NCBI GenBank assembly: GCA_017548985.1
Contig: JAFYYW010000018.1
Coordinates: 179,436-243,435, forward strand
Reading direction: 5' to 3'
Length of the DNA: 64,000 nucleotides
Source: Bacteroidales bacterium
GTDB taxonomy: Bacteria; Bacteroidota; Bacteroidia; Bacteroidales; UBA932
In this document: piece by piece, positions 1 to 8,432 of the stretch
Layout: each line of letters starts with the position of its first letter
Position numbering within the stretch: position 1 is the stretch's first letter
Program-made: the position numbers and the translations under genes
Notes under the pieces: generated by a model
Databases searched by the model: none
What the model was told of the DNA's origin: nothing
Seen by the model: only the letters and a program-made list of their open reading frames with translations

Positions 1-77
1 TCCGCGTTTTTTTTTTGATTTTTTTGTAGTTTTCCGGAAGTTTTTACGTCTAAAGGACAGAAACAACAAACAAGACG

Positions 78-548
78 ATGACAGAACGTGAATTTGAAAA
101 GATGGTCAGAGAGCACCGCGGCGAAATTTACACCGTCTGCTATATGTTCTCAACCGACAAGGATGAGGTGGCGGACCTCTTTCAAGAGATCCTCATAAAC
201 CTGTGGAAGGGATCCGGAACCTTCCGAGGCGAGTCCGGACTGGGGACTTGGATATGGAAAGTCAGCCTCAACACTTGTATCTCACTCGACCGGTCCAGTC
301 GTCGCAGGCCCCACACTGAGCCTCTGTCCATGGACATCGACTTGTTCGAGGACACGGACGAAAGTGCCAAGCAGATTGGAACCCTGCGGAACCGGATCTC
401 CAAATTGGGAACCTTTGACAGGGCGATTGTATTGCTCTGGTTAGAGAATCTCAGTTATGAGGAAATAGGCCAGATTGTGGGAATCTCCACGAAGAATGTC
501 TCTGTCCGTCTTGTCAGAATCAAGGAACAACTCAAAAAAATGAAGTGA
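78..548 (+). CDS. RNA polymerase sigma factor, ECF (sigma-70) family
   Basis: A 156-residue alternative sigma factor that would direct RNA polymerase to a small stress or envelope regulon. Region 2 is visible at about residues 9-70, with the acidic DEVADLFQEILINLWKG core-binding helix followed by an FRGES...TWIWKVSLN stretch typical of ECF region 2.3-2.4. Region 4 lies at about 110-155, with the helix-turn-helix LSYEEIGQIVGISTKNVSVRL. Length is normal for the family. The next gene starts one base after the stop and encodes a membrane protein, so that protein is the likely anti-sigma partner. The target promoter cannot be read from the sequence. The 77 bases upstream are T-rich and hold no clear promoter. 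Confidence 0.93.
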   Translation: MTEREFEKMVREHRGEIYTVCYMFSTDKDEVADLFQEILINLWKGSGTFRGESGLGTWIWKVSLNTCISLDRSSRRRPHTEPLSMDIDLFEDTDESAKQIGTLRNRISKLGTFDRAIVLLWLENLSYEEIGQIVGISTKNVSVRLVRIKEQLKKMK

Positions 549-549
549 A

Positions 550-1131
550 ATGGAAAACTTAGATAACACCTTGCTGGAGATGCGCGAGCAAATGCGCCAG
601 CTCAAAGAAAAACTTGATGATCAGAAGATTGTGAATGAGAGGATTATGCGCAAGTCTTGCACCCAGACCATTAATCATCTCAGATTCAAGTCCAACCTGC
701 CATATGTCTTCGGTGTGCTTGCCATACTGTTGAGCCCTTATTTCCTTCAGATTGGAATGTCCATGTCCTTTGTCATATTCACTGATGTGATGATGTTGGT
801 CTGTATCGTCGCCACTTATTTTACAAACCTGCATATACCCAGGATGGACGCTGACTTGGTGACCGCTACTGAGGAACTCCGCAAATACAAGAAGATACAT
901 GCGGAGTGGCTTAAAATCGCGCTGCCGATGCTTGCCATCTGGGTTGGACTAGCGATTTGGGATGCTGTGAGGAATCTTCAACTGTCAGGACAGGAACTCT
1001 ATGGCATGATAGCCGGACTCTCCGTGGGTGTGATCGTCGGCACCCTCATCGGTCTCAAGATCCGTCGTGACCAGATGAACGCGGCAGATGAGCTTCTCGC
1101 ACAGTTGAAGGATCTCAAAGAGACGGACTAG
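550..1131 (+). CDS. Four-helix membrane protein, candidate anti-sigma partner
   Basis: A 193-residue protein of no recognised family. Residues 1-45 are charged and helix-forming (LEMREQMRQLKEKLDDQK), suitable for a short coiled coil. They are followed by four hydrophobic segments at about 50-70, 73-92, 118-138 and 148-166, and a short charged tail. It lies one base after the ECF sigma gene, so the two are almost certainly cotranscribed and translationally coupled. The inference is that the N-terminal cytoplasmic helix holds the sigma factor at the inner membrane. No zinc-binding anti-sigma motif (HxxxCxxC) is present, so it is not a ZAS-type anti-sigma factor. The 3' end overlaps the convergent acyltransferase gene by 4 bp. 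Confidence 0.8.
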   Translation: MENLDNTLLEMREQMRQLKEKLDDQKIVNERIMRKSCTQTINHLRFKSNLPYVFGVLAILLSPYFLQIGMSMSFVIFTDVMMLVCIVATYFTNLHIPRMDADLVTATEELRKYKKIHAEWLKIALPMLAIWVGLAIWDAVRNLQLSGQELYGMIAGLSVGVIVGTLIGLKIRRDQMNAADELLAQLKDLKETD

Positions 1132-2210
1132 CTCAAATAATTCCTGACAGGTCGGTCATAAAACCGCATGCAGAGAAAAGCCAGGAGCAGGCTCGCGGCC
1201 ACAACTATCAGGGCTGCGGGCCACGCTTCTTTAATAGTCATCGTTACCCCGTTCCCGTCGAATCCGATATACGAATAATACAGATAGAACAGAGGGTAAT
1301 GCACCATGTAAAGAGGATATGAAAGGTCACCCAGGAATGAGCAGGTGGCCTTTGTCTTTTCACTGTAGGACGAGTCCGAAGCGCCGATCCATACCAGGCA
1401 TGGGAAAACAATGATTACGCAGAAAGCCTCGAAAAGGCCGTTGCGCCAGGTCTCACCTCCGATGGCAGGGAGGATGGCCACCATCAGCAGAATAATGCCG
1501 CAGAGCAGAAACGCTCTCTTGACTTTCGCCGGCTTGAAAACCCTGGCCATCAGCATTCCCATAGTATAGGGGAACAGCATCCTGATAAGGCCTTCCCAGA
1601 AGCCGTTGTCAAGCATTGACCAACCCACACCGAGGAAACCGTCCCTGGCTGAAATAAAGGCCAGAAGGATTCCTGAAACGACACAGAGCACCGCCAGAGC
1701 CCATTTGGGCAGTCTCCTCAACAGGAGGGCGTAAAGGATATTCCCGATATATTCGAAGAAAAGCGACCATGATGGTCCGTTGAGAGGGAACATCTCACCG
1801 TTGCCCCTGACCTCGTAAGATGAACCTGGCGCGGCGGGAATCATGAACATCGCGCAGAGCATCGCCAGCATCACGAGCCCTGTACCGACATGTGATCCAT
1901 CCCATTTCACGCTTCCTTGGATAAGAAAGGTGATAGCTCCGATAATGGCTCCCATCACCACCATCGGGTGAAGCCTGATCAGTCTTCGTTTGAAGAATCC
2001 ACCGGTGGTCATTTTGCCCCAACGGCTGTCGTATGCATATCCTATCACAAAGCCGGAAAGGATGAAGAAAAAGTCCACCGCGAGGTAACCGTGAGGCACC
2101 GGAGTGCCGGGAAACAACTCGAACACATGGTAAACGATGACTATCAGAGCGGCTACGCCCCGGAGTCCGTCCAGAATGTCATAATGGGGTTTGGAGTCTT
2201 TTAGCATCAT
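1128..2210 (-). CDS. Acyltransferase 3 family membrane protein
   Basis: An integral membrane O-acyltransferase of about 360 residues, of the type that adds acetyl or other acyl groups to surface sugars or lipids. The start matches the family pattern (YDILDGLRGVAALIVIVYHVFE, with the conserved His in the second half of helix 1), and about ten hydrophobic helices follow. I start it at the ATG pair at 2205-2210. The in-frame ATG at 2234 lies upstream of a minus-strand TATATTTG box at 2217-2224, so the longer form would start before its own promoter. The acceptor is unknown. The neighbouring sialate esterase on the other strand suggests, weakly, a shared theme of O-acyl groups on glycans. Confidence 0.9.
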   Translation of the reverse strand: MMLKDSKPHYDILDGLRGVAALIVIVYHVFELFPGTPVPHGYLAVDFFFILSGFVIGYAYDSRWGKMTTGGFFKRRLIRLHPMVVMGAIIGAITFLIQGSVKWDGSHVGTGLVMLAMLCAMFMIPAAPGSSYEVRGNGEMFPLNGPSWSLFFEYIGNILYALLLRRLPKWALAVLCVVSGILLAFISARDGFLGVGWSMLDNGFWEGLIRMLFPYTMGMLMARVFKPAKVKRAFLLCGIILLMVAILPAIGGETWRNGLFEAFCVIIVFPCLVWIGASDSSYSEKTKATCSFLGDLSYPLYMVHYPLFYLYYSYIGFDGNGVTMTIKEAWPAALIVVAASLLLAFLCMRFYDRPVRNYLS

Positions 2211-2216
2211 TTGAGA

Positions 2217-2224
2217 CAAATATA
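2217..2224 (-). promoter_or_regulatory. -7 promoter element for the acyltransferase 3 gene
   Basis: TATATTTG on the minus strand fits the Bacteroidota -7 consensus TANNTTTG. It ends 6 bases before the ATG at 2210, so the transcript would have almost no leader. No good TTTG -33 element is seen at the 19-bp distance. Confidence 0.5.
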
Positions 2225-2245
2225 ATATTTCCATCCGTATTTTAT

Positions 2246-2253
2246 TATATTTG
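2246..2253 (+). promoter_or_regulatory. -7 promoter element for the sialate esterase gene
   Basis: TATATTTG on the plus strand fits TANNTTTG and lies 7 bases before the ATG at 2261. It faces the minus-strand box at 2217-2224 inside a 50-bp divergent spacer, so the two promoters must overlap in their upstream parts. No convincing -33 element is visible. Confidence 0.5.
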
Positions 2254-2260
2254 TCCTGTT

Positions 2261-4315
2261 ATGGTTATGAAGCGTTTCCTTTTCTTGTTGGTGGCCCTGT
2301 CAGTGGGTATTTCCGCCTCGGCGAAGGTTGTTCTCTCGCCGCTTTTCACAGATAATATGGTTTTCCAGCAGCATACGCAGGCACCTGTTTGGGGAAAGGC
2401 GGCGTCTGGAGCCACAGTGATTGTCCAGCCATCATGGGGAAAGAGGGTGTATTCATGCGTCACCGGATCGGACGGCCGCTGGTCGCTGAAGATTGACACT
2501 CCCGCGGGGAGCTATAAGAGATACACGCTCACCATATCCGACGGGGAGAAGATAGTGCTGAATAACGTCGTTGTCGGGGAGGTATGGATCTGCTCGGGCC
2601 AGTCCAATATGGAGATGCCGGTGGAAAGCTGGAGAGCGGTCAGGGTAAACAAGGAGGACATCCAGAACGCTTCGGATTATCCTTATCTGAGGCTCCTCTA
2701 TGTCACCAAAACCACCGGGATGTCGCCCAGGGACAGTTTCACCGCGGAGAATGACGGGTGGACTGAGTCTCTCCCCAAGACTGTGAGGGCCTTCTCTGCC
2801 GTGGCTTATTATTTCGGAAGAAGGCTCCAGGAAAGTCTCAAAGTTCCGGTCGGAGTCATCGAGACCTGCTGGGGAGGCACGTTTATCGAGGCTTGGATAA
2901 GCGAAGGGGCTGTACGTGAGTTTCCTGAACTGCTGTCTAAACTTGAGGATGTTAAGCGTTTGTCTTTGACAGAGACCGATTTGGAGAATACTTTCCGGAA
3001 AGAGATGGAACGTTTTGTCGCCAAGGCAAAAGCTGACGACGAAGGCCTTGATGGTGAAAAGGCCCTTTGGGCCGTTCCGGAATATGATGATTCCTCTTGG
3101 GAAACGATCAGCCTTCCCGAGAAGATACAGACGCTCTGGCCCTCGACGAACGGCGTTTTCTGGTTCCGTAAGGAGGTTATGATTCCTAAAGGATGGGCAG
3201 GGAAAGACTTGACCCTCAGCCTCGGACCGGTTGACGATTTTGACGAGACCTACTTCGGTGGTGAGTTGGTCGGCAGCGGTGAGGTCTGGAATATGGCCAG
3301 GGAATATAAGGTCCCGGGCTCGATAACCAAGGAAGGCAAAGTGGTGATATGTGTCCGTGTCACTGATGACCATGGGGACGGAGGCCTCTACGGAGCCGCG
3401 GATCAGCTCTTCTTGGAAGGTCTTGATGGACAAAAGATTCCGCTTGATGGGGATTGGAAAGTCAAGATGTCCCTATCCTTCGGGGACCGGCCGATGAGCA
3501 CCGCGAGGGAGCCTAACCTTGTGACAGTGCTTTATAACGCCATGATTAATCCTCTGGTTCCTTTCGCCATGAAAGGGGCTATCTGGTATCAGGGCGAGTC
3601 GAATGCCGGTATGGCATACCGCTACAGGGACCTGATGCCGGCTTTAATCCAGGATTGGAGGTCGGCATGGGGACAGGATTTCCCGTTCTATATAACTCAG
3701 ATCGCCAATCACCATCAGGTCAGTCCTGTTCCCGGTGAATTCTCCTGGGCTGAGCTTAGGGAGGCGCAGGACATATCCGCCAAAGTTTTGGATAAGGTAG
3801 GTTTGGCATGTACCATTGATCTGGGGGAAGCGGATGACGTGCACCCTGTACGCAAACAGGAAGTGGGTGACAGGCTGGCTTTACTCGCGCTGGCTAATGA
3901 TTACGGACGGAATATAGTCTCGACCGGACCGGTGTTCGAGTCATATAAAATATGCGATGGAAATATAAGAATACGTTTCTCATCCATAGGCAAAGGTCTG
4001 GAGGCCATGCCCTCCGGAGATTTCGCCTCTGCCCGTTATGGGGAGTCGGCCATGGATTATGATCTGGTCAAGCAGGCGGAGAGAGGGGAAGTCGTTGGCT
4101 TCCAGATATCCGGGGCCGACAGGGTCTGGCATTGGGCCCAGGCCAGGATTGAGGGAGACGAGGTCGTTGTCTGGTGTCCTGATGTGAGGCGTCCCGTGGC
4201 CGCGCGTTACGGGTGGGCCGATAACCCTGTCTGTAATCTTTTCAATTCTGAGGGCCTTCCCGCCTATCCTTTCAGGACTGATGACTGGACGGGAATAACT
4301 TATGGGAAATTGTGA
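2261..4315 (+). CDS. Sialate O-acetylesterase family (SGNH hydrolase)
   Basis: A secreted 684-residue esterase likely to remove O-acetyl groups from sialic acids or from plant polysaccharides. An N-terminal signal peptide (MKRFLFLLVALSVGISASA) is followed by a beta domain. SGNH block I GQSNM carries the putative catalytic Ser115, a GGTFIEAW block comes next, IWYQGES supplies a further block, and the C-terminal DDVHP near residue 525 gives the Asp/His pair. Residues 240-400 form an inserted jelly-roll-like region (PEYDDSSWETISLP), as in other Bacteroidales members. Translation may start at the ATG at 2267 instead, which gives a cleaner signal peptide. It ends on the start of the GNAT gene. The exact substrate cannot be told from sequence. 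Confidence 0.9.
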   Translation: MVMKRFLFLLVALSVGISASAKVVLSPLFTDNMVFQQHTQAPVWGKAASGATVIVQPSWGKRVYSCVTGSDGRWSLKIDTPAGSYKRYTLTISDGEKIVLNNVVVGEVWICSGQSNMEMPVESWRAVRVNKEDIQNASDYPYLRLLYVTKTTGMSPRDSFTAENDGWTESLPKTVRAFSAVAYYFGRRLQESLKVPVGVIETCWGGTFIEAWISEGAVREFPELLSKLEDVKRLSLTETDLENTFRKEMERFVAKAKADDEGLDGEKALWAVPEYDDSSWETISLPEKIQTLWPSTNGVFWFRKEVMIPKGWAGKDLTLSLGPVDDFDETYFGGELVGSGEVWNMAREYKVPGSITKEGKVVICVRVTDDHGDGGLYGAADQLFLEGLDGQKIPLDGDWKVKMSLSFGDRPMSTAREPNLVTVLYNAMINPLVPFAMKGAIWYQGESNAGMAYRYRDLMPALIQDWRSAWGQDFPFYITQIANHHQVSPVPGEFSWAELREAQDISAKVLDKVGLACTIDLGEADDVHPVRKQEVGDRLALLALANDYGRNIVSTGPVFESYKICDGNIRIRFSSIGKGLEAMPSGDFASARYGESAMDYDLVKQAERGEVVGFQISGADRVWHWAQARIEGDEVVVWCPDVRRPVAARYGWADNPVCNLFNSEGLPAYPFRTDDWTGITYGKL

Positions 4316-4836
4316 TGCGACCAGGCAGGATCATACGGGAAGCTACTGTGGCTGATATCATCAGGATCATGCCCGTTATGGAGGCGGCCAAGGGGATTAT
4401 GCGCTCCGACGGTAACATGAACCAGTGGGTGGGAGGTTATCCGTCTCCGGAGGCTATACAGGCCGATATCGACAGGAACGGTGGTTTTGTCATTGAGGAT
4501 CCTGAGCGTAGCCAAAGTATAGTCGGCTATTTCGCTTTCCTGCCATCCCCGGAACCGACTTATGATTATATCGAAGGAGGGGAGTGGCTTGATGATGAGA
4601 TGCCGTATCATGTTATCCACAGGATAGCCAGTTACCCGGATGTCCACGGGATTTTCTCTGACATCATGGAGTTCTGTTTCGCGAGGGATCCCAACATTAG
4701 GATCGACACGCACCATGACAACTCGATCATGCGTCACAACATATCCAAGAGTGGGTTCACATATTGCGGGATCATTTACCTTGAGTCAGGTGACCAGAGA
4801 CTCGCGTATCAGAGAATATTGAATCAGGAAGCTTAA
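4315..4836 (+). CDS. GNAT family N-acetyltransferase
   Basis: A 173-residue protein with GNAT-like features: an N-terminal IREATVADIIRIMPVMEAAK helix, a central strand around IVGYFAFLP, and a C-terminal segment DTHHDNSIMRHNISKSGFTYCGII that matches the end of the fold, where a helix and strand position the acceptor. The classic RxxGxG/A pyrophosphate loop is weak, so acetyl-CoA binding is inferred. The ATG overlaps the stop of the esterase gene (TGATG); a GTG three bases earlier is an alternative start. The tight overlap shows cotranscription with the esterase. The acceptor substrate is unknown. Confidence 0.75.
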   Translation: MRPGRIIREATVADIIRIMPVMEAAKGIMRSDGNMNQWVGGYPSPEAIQADIDRNGGFVIEDPERSQSIVGYFAFLPSPEPTYDYIEGGEWLDDEMPYHVIHRIASYPDVHGIFSDIMEFCFARDPNIRIDTHHDNSIMRHNISKSGFTYCGIIYLESGDQRLAYQRILNQEA

Positions 4837-4848
4837 TTAATATTATTT

Positions 4849-5898
4849 ATGAATAAGATGAGATCTTTAATCATGGCGCTTTCATTGTTGGGCCTCTTCT
4901 CATGCAAGGCCGGTTACACTAATTTGGATCCGGATGGTTTCGCGGAAAAAGTCGAGGCGTACCCGCCTGTATGTCTGGTAGATGTCCGCACTCCGGAGGA
5001 ATATTCCGAAGGTCATATCAAAGGTGCCGCCAACTTTGACTGGTATGACTCTTTGTTTGTTGACAATATCTCCGTCGCCTATGAGAAGTCCACTCCATTG
5101 TATGTCTACTGCAGGAGTGGAAAAAGGGCCTCGGAAGCTTCAGCAGCCCTCTCAAAGGCCGGATATGAGGTCTACAATCTCAAAGGCGGCTTTATCGCCT
5201 GGACAGAGACCGGAAAACCTGTGACCAAATACGAGGTAGAGCGTTTCGGTACAGCCTCCGGCGCTCCGGTGGACATCACCCTTGTCAAGCATGGTTCACT
5301 CGAAATCAGCTATGACGGACTCTCGATCCAGGTGGATCCCGTCGCGGAACACGGTAAATCGACCGATTATGCGACAGAATTCCCCAAGGCTGATGTCATC
5401 CTTATAACCCATGAGCACGGCGACCATCTTGAAGATGCGACCATAGCCACCTTGACAGGAGAGAATACTGTTCTCCTTCTTAACCAGACCAGCCGTGACA
5501 AGATCGGCAGGGGAGAGGCTATAGGCAATGGTGAGAAAAGGATCCTGTGTGACGGTAAGATCCAAGTGGAAGCCGTCCCGGCTTATAACACTACTCCGGG
5601 TAGGGAGAGATTTCATCCCAAGGGCAACGGAAACGGCTACGTGCTGACCATCGACGGGTTGGTGATATATATCGCCGGAGACACTGAGGATATCCCGGAA
5701 ATGGCTGACCTTAAGGATATTGATGTCGCGTTCCTGCCTGTCAACCAGCCTTACACGATGACGGTAGAACAGTGCGTGGCGGCCGCCAAAGCCTTTAAGC
5801 CAAAGGTTTTGATTCCATATCATTTCAGCCAGACAGACATCACCCCTCTCCCCGGCCTTCTGCCAGGAATAGATGTCCGTTTACGCGATTTGCGTTAG
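4849..5898 (+). CDS. Lipoprotein with rhodanese and metallo-beta-lactamase-fold domains
   Basis: A 349-residue envelope lipoprotein. The signal peptide ends in a lipobox, LGLFSC, with Cys19 as the lipidated residue. Residues 25-125 form a rhodanese domain with active-site loop CRSGKR (Cys88) and the expected VDVRTPEEYSEGHI block. Residues about 140-349 form an UlaG-like metallo-beta-lactamase fold with metal ligands in THEHGDH, a GDTED Asp and the C-terminal PYHF His. Both active sites look intact. Rhodaneses carry persulfide sulfur, and the second domain is a metal-dependent hydrolase of unknown substrate. Known persulfide dioxygenase-rhodanese fusions have the opposite domain order and are cytoplasmic. 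It lies 12 bp after the GNAT gene and ends 2 bp from the convergent barrel gene. Confidence 0.88.
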   Translation: MNKMRSLIMALSLLGLFSCKAGYTNLDPDGFAEKVEAYPPVCLVDVRTPEEYSEGHIKGAANFDWYDSLFVDNISVAYEKSTPLYVYCRSGKRASEASAALSKAGYEVYNLKGGFIAWTETGKPVTKYEVERFGTASGAPVDITLVKHGSLEISYDGLSIQVDPVAEHGKSTDYATEFPKADVILITHEHGDHLEDATIATLTGENTVLLLNQTSRDKIGRGEAIGNGEKRILCDGKIQVEAVPAYNTTPGRERFHPKGNGNGYVLTIDGLVIYIAGDTEDIPEMADLKDIDVAFLPVNQPYTMTVEQCVAAAKAFKPKVLIPYHFSQTDITPLPGLLPGIDVRLRDLR

Positions 5899-5900
5899 AT

Positions 5901-7220
5901 TTAGAAGATATAGTTCAGACCGACGTTGACGCCGATGTTGCCGTCGTTGGGATCCAGGCACTTCGCCACCTCGAAGTTGATGTTGAAGTTCTGGTTCATG
6001 ATGATGTGCAGTCCGGCGCCAGCGCCCATGTGCAACTTCTCCGCGTTCTTTGTGTAGAAGTCAGCGGCGGTGTATTCCTTTCCGTCAACTTTGGAGACGA
6101 CAGTCTTGTCGGCCAGTAAATTCTCCATCTGTTCGGCCCTGTAGGGGCTGACAATCTTGCCGGCGTCAAAGAACGGGTTGGTGGCAAGAGTCCAGTTCTG
6201 GTTGATCCAGCGGAACTTGGCGAAGCTCCAGCGGAGCTCGAAGTTGGACCATGCGTAGCTGTTTCCGATCATTCTGTTTGAGGTGGTTCCTCGCACCGTG
6301 CAAGTCGAACCGAGACCCTCAGTCCTGATCTGTTTCATGTTGAGGGACTGGATGGTCTGGAGCATATAGAACGGAGCGTTGCCCGCTACAAGACCTTGGA
6401 AGGCAAGATGATATCCGAAGGTCAGCCTGTCCTGTACCACCGGGAAGAACTGTTTCCAGTGGGCGGCCAGTTTGAGATAGCTGTTGTCTTGCTTGGATAT
6501 GATATCCGGTGAGCCGAAGGCGTACACTTCCAAGTTGGCTCCCCTGGTAGGGTTGTTCTCGTGGTCGCGGCTGTCGTAGACGACACCGGCCTTGAATTCC
6601 AAGTGCTGGCCACCACTCTTCTCAGTGTCGGGAATGATCCCGTTTTTGACATAAAGGTCGTAAATTGATGTGGTTCCGTCGGTTAGACCTTTGTTTTGGG
6701 CATGACCTGTATTGATATTCCAGTAGGTTATTCCGCCGGCCCATCCCCATTTGCTGTCACCGAATGTACCCTGTAGGCAAGTCATGATCCTGAAGATATC
6801 CCTTCTCATGAGGAAGAATCCTAGGCCTTCGTCATTGATCCTGTCCAGCTCCGGAACATAGAGGGAAGAGGCTCCGTTGAATCCATAGAATGAGTCAGTC
6901 TTGTTTCCAAAATATGATATGGCCGCGGAGACCCGGAGTCCGGGGATAAGGTACTTGCTGTCAAAGAAGCTGTGAAGTACCGTATTGCCCTTGGAATACC
7001 TTGAGACCTCGACATTAGCCTTCCACATGTATTCCGGATAAGTGGAGCCATCACCGTACCAATAGATGTCGGTGAGGGCACCATAATGCCATCCGAGGTC
7101 GGATGAGTAGCCGACAGCGGGAAGAGGACCGAAGTTCAATCCTGTTTTGGTTACTTCCTGGGCGTGGGAAAAGAGTACACAGCCGGTCAGGAGAGCGGCT
7201 GTAAGAAGCGTTTTTTTCAT
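5901..7220 (-). CDS. BamA/TamA (Omp85)-type outer membrane beta-barrel protein
   Basis: A 439-residue protein with a signal peptide (MKKTLLTAALLTGCVLFSHAQ) and a long run of alternating beta strands, ending NVGLNYIF with the C-terminal aromatic residue expected of an outer membrane barrel. YDSRDHENNPTRGANLEV matches the hallmark strand of Omp85/surface-antigen barrels (DtRd...P.rG..). No POTRA domains precede it, so it is a short barrel-only member rather than BamA itself. The ATG at 7220 overlaps the stop of the acyltransferase gene (ATGA); the in-frame ATG at 7238 would lie inside that gene. It may be an outer membrane transport or anchoring pore; the cargo is unknown. Confidence 0.85.
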   Translation of the reverse strand: MKKTLLTAALLTGCVLFSHAQEVTKTGLNFGPLPAVGYSSDLGWHYGALTDIYWYGDGSTYPEYMWKANVEVSRYSKGNTVLHSFFDSKYLIPGLRVSAAISYFGNKTDSFYGFNGASSLYVPELDRINDEGLGFFLMRRDIFRIMTCLQGTFGDSKWGWAGGITYWNINTGHAQNKGLTDGTTSIYDLYVKNGIIPDTEKSGGQHLEFKAGVVYDSRDHENNPTRGANLEVYAFGSPDIISKQDNSYLKLAAHWKQFFPVVQDRLTFGYHLAFQGLVAGNAPFYMLQTIQSLNMKQIRTEGLGSTCTVRGTTSNRMIGNSYAWSNFELRWSFAKFRWINQNWTLATNPFFDAGKIVSPYRAEQMENLLADKTVVSKVDGKEYTAADFYTKNAEKLHMGAGAGLHIIMNQNFNINFEVAKCLDPNDGNIGVNVGLNYIF

Positions 7221-8431
7221 ATTTCTTGTATTTGACATTTCGAGTAAGATTCTTTCAGTTCCTTATGTCCTAACGAGAGCCGGATATCGGATATCAGTAT
7301 ACGTCCCCGCTCCACAGCCTCGTAGAAGATACTGTGTGACCAGAAGGACAGAAGGAAGGCTATAACAGCCAGTCCCAATGGCAGGCAGAGGAAATAAACC
7401 AGTCCCCAAATTATGATCAATATGGGCATCATGGCGAATTTGACTCCGAATCTGGCTGTCCTCACGAAAGCTTTGTCCTTTATCTTGCCTGCCAGGTATG
7501 CGGACAGGAGCCACATGGGGGCCGCCGCGACAGCCGCGAACAGTATCAGCGGAAGAAGCAGGATGAAAGCCAGGGTTTTGCCTATGATCCGAAGGCTGGT
7601 CCCTCCTTTCTTGAACGACCAAGAGGACAGTCCTTCATCCCTGCGCCTGAGGTCGAAAATCCCGGCGTCTTTGATCTTTTCTTCGCTGGCCGCCATCGCG
7701 GTTTTCACATCGGAGATCTTAGCCAACGCCCACCGGCCTTCATAAGTCTCGTCGTCCGGAAGGCAGGTGATAAGTGAGGATATCCGCTCTTTGAGCGTGT
7801 CGAGAAGGTGCTTATATATGTGGCTCTCAACCATTTCCAAATTGGAGGACACGAATTCGGTCACGTTTATGGCTTTCCCGTAACGTATCGTCAAAGGAGT
7901 CTTGATCCGGTAGTAGTCCTGATATTCAAGTCCTACTGGGACAATATAAACTGGTTTGCGTTCTCCGAAACGCTCATTAGCCGCGAGAGCGGTCCGGATA
8001 ATTCCTTTCTTTAGTGGAAGGAGGGAATGCATTGCCCTGTGGGTGCCCTCGCAGAACATACAGTATCTCATCCCATGGTCCAGGCAATCAACCACTTCCT
8101 CAATTGTTGACCTGTTGTCCAGCACGGCTTTGACGCCGTCGCGGGCCCTTGGGAGGGGAAGTATCCGCAGGAAATGGAGAATCTTCCTGACAAATGGTTT
8201 GTGGAATACATCCGCCCTGGCTCCGAATAGAGTGGCGTCTTTCCAGTCCTGGAGTATGACCAGGGCGTCCATTACGGTATTGCAATGATTAGGCGCCAGA
8301 AGGACAGCCCCGTCTGAGGGCACGTTTTCTTTCCCCTCAGAAGAGATGTGGTTGAACATGCTGCGAATCGCGTCATCGCACCATATCCTTGCCCAAGAAT
8401 ACCTCCAATCTCTCTCGTAGGGTTTCCTCAT
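7217..8431 (-). CDS. Lysophospholipid acyltransferase family protein (PlsC-type)
   Basis: A 404-residue acyltransferase likely to place a fatty acid on a lysophospholipid or ornithine-type lipid at the inner membrane. The acyltransferase motif I NHCNTVMD is at about residue 48 and motif III EGTH is at about residue 127, matching NHxxxxD and (F)EGTR-type blocks. The C-terminal third has two or three hydrophobic segments (LAFILLLPLILFAAVAAAPMWLL and MPILIIIWGLVYFLCLPLGLAVIAFLL), so the protein is membrane anchored. Its start lies 1 bp after the BASS transporter stop, and its own stop overlaps the barrel gene, giving a three-gene minus-strand operon 9386 to 5901. Confidence 0.88.
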   Translation of the reverse strand: MRKPYERDWRYSWARIWCDDAIRSMFNHISSEGKENVPSDGAVLLAPNHCNTVMDALVILQDWKDATLFGARADVFHKPFVRKILHFLRILPLPRARDGVKAVLDNRSTIEEVVDCLDHGMRYCMFCEGTHRAMHSLLPLKKGIIRTALAANERFGERKPVYIVPVGLEYQDYYRIKTPLTIRYGKAINVTEFVSSNLEMVESHIYKHLLDTLKERISSLITCLPDDETYEGRWALAKISDVKTAMAASEEKIKDAGIFDLRRRDEGLSSWSFKKGGTSLRIIGKTLAFILLLPLILFAAVAAAPMWLLSAYLAGKIKDKAFVRTARFGVKFAMMPILIIIWGLVYFLCLPLGLAVIAFLLSFWSHSIFYEAVERGRILISDIRLSLGHKELKESYSKCQIQEI

Positions 8432-8432
8432 G

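Noticed and set aside
1128..1131. Frameshift or fusion between the four-helix protein and the acyltransferase
   Set aside because: The genes are convergent with a simple 4-bp overlap of stop codons; both ends are complete.
2453..3433. A 326-codon open frame on the minus strand inside the sialate esterase gene
   Set aside because: It is antisense to a well-conserved enzyme, has no protein-like pattern and no family motif. Codon choice in this genome makes stop codons rare on the opposite strand.
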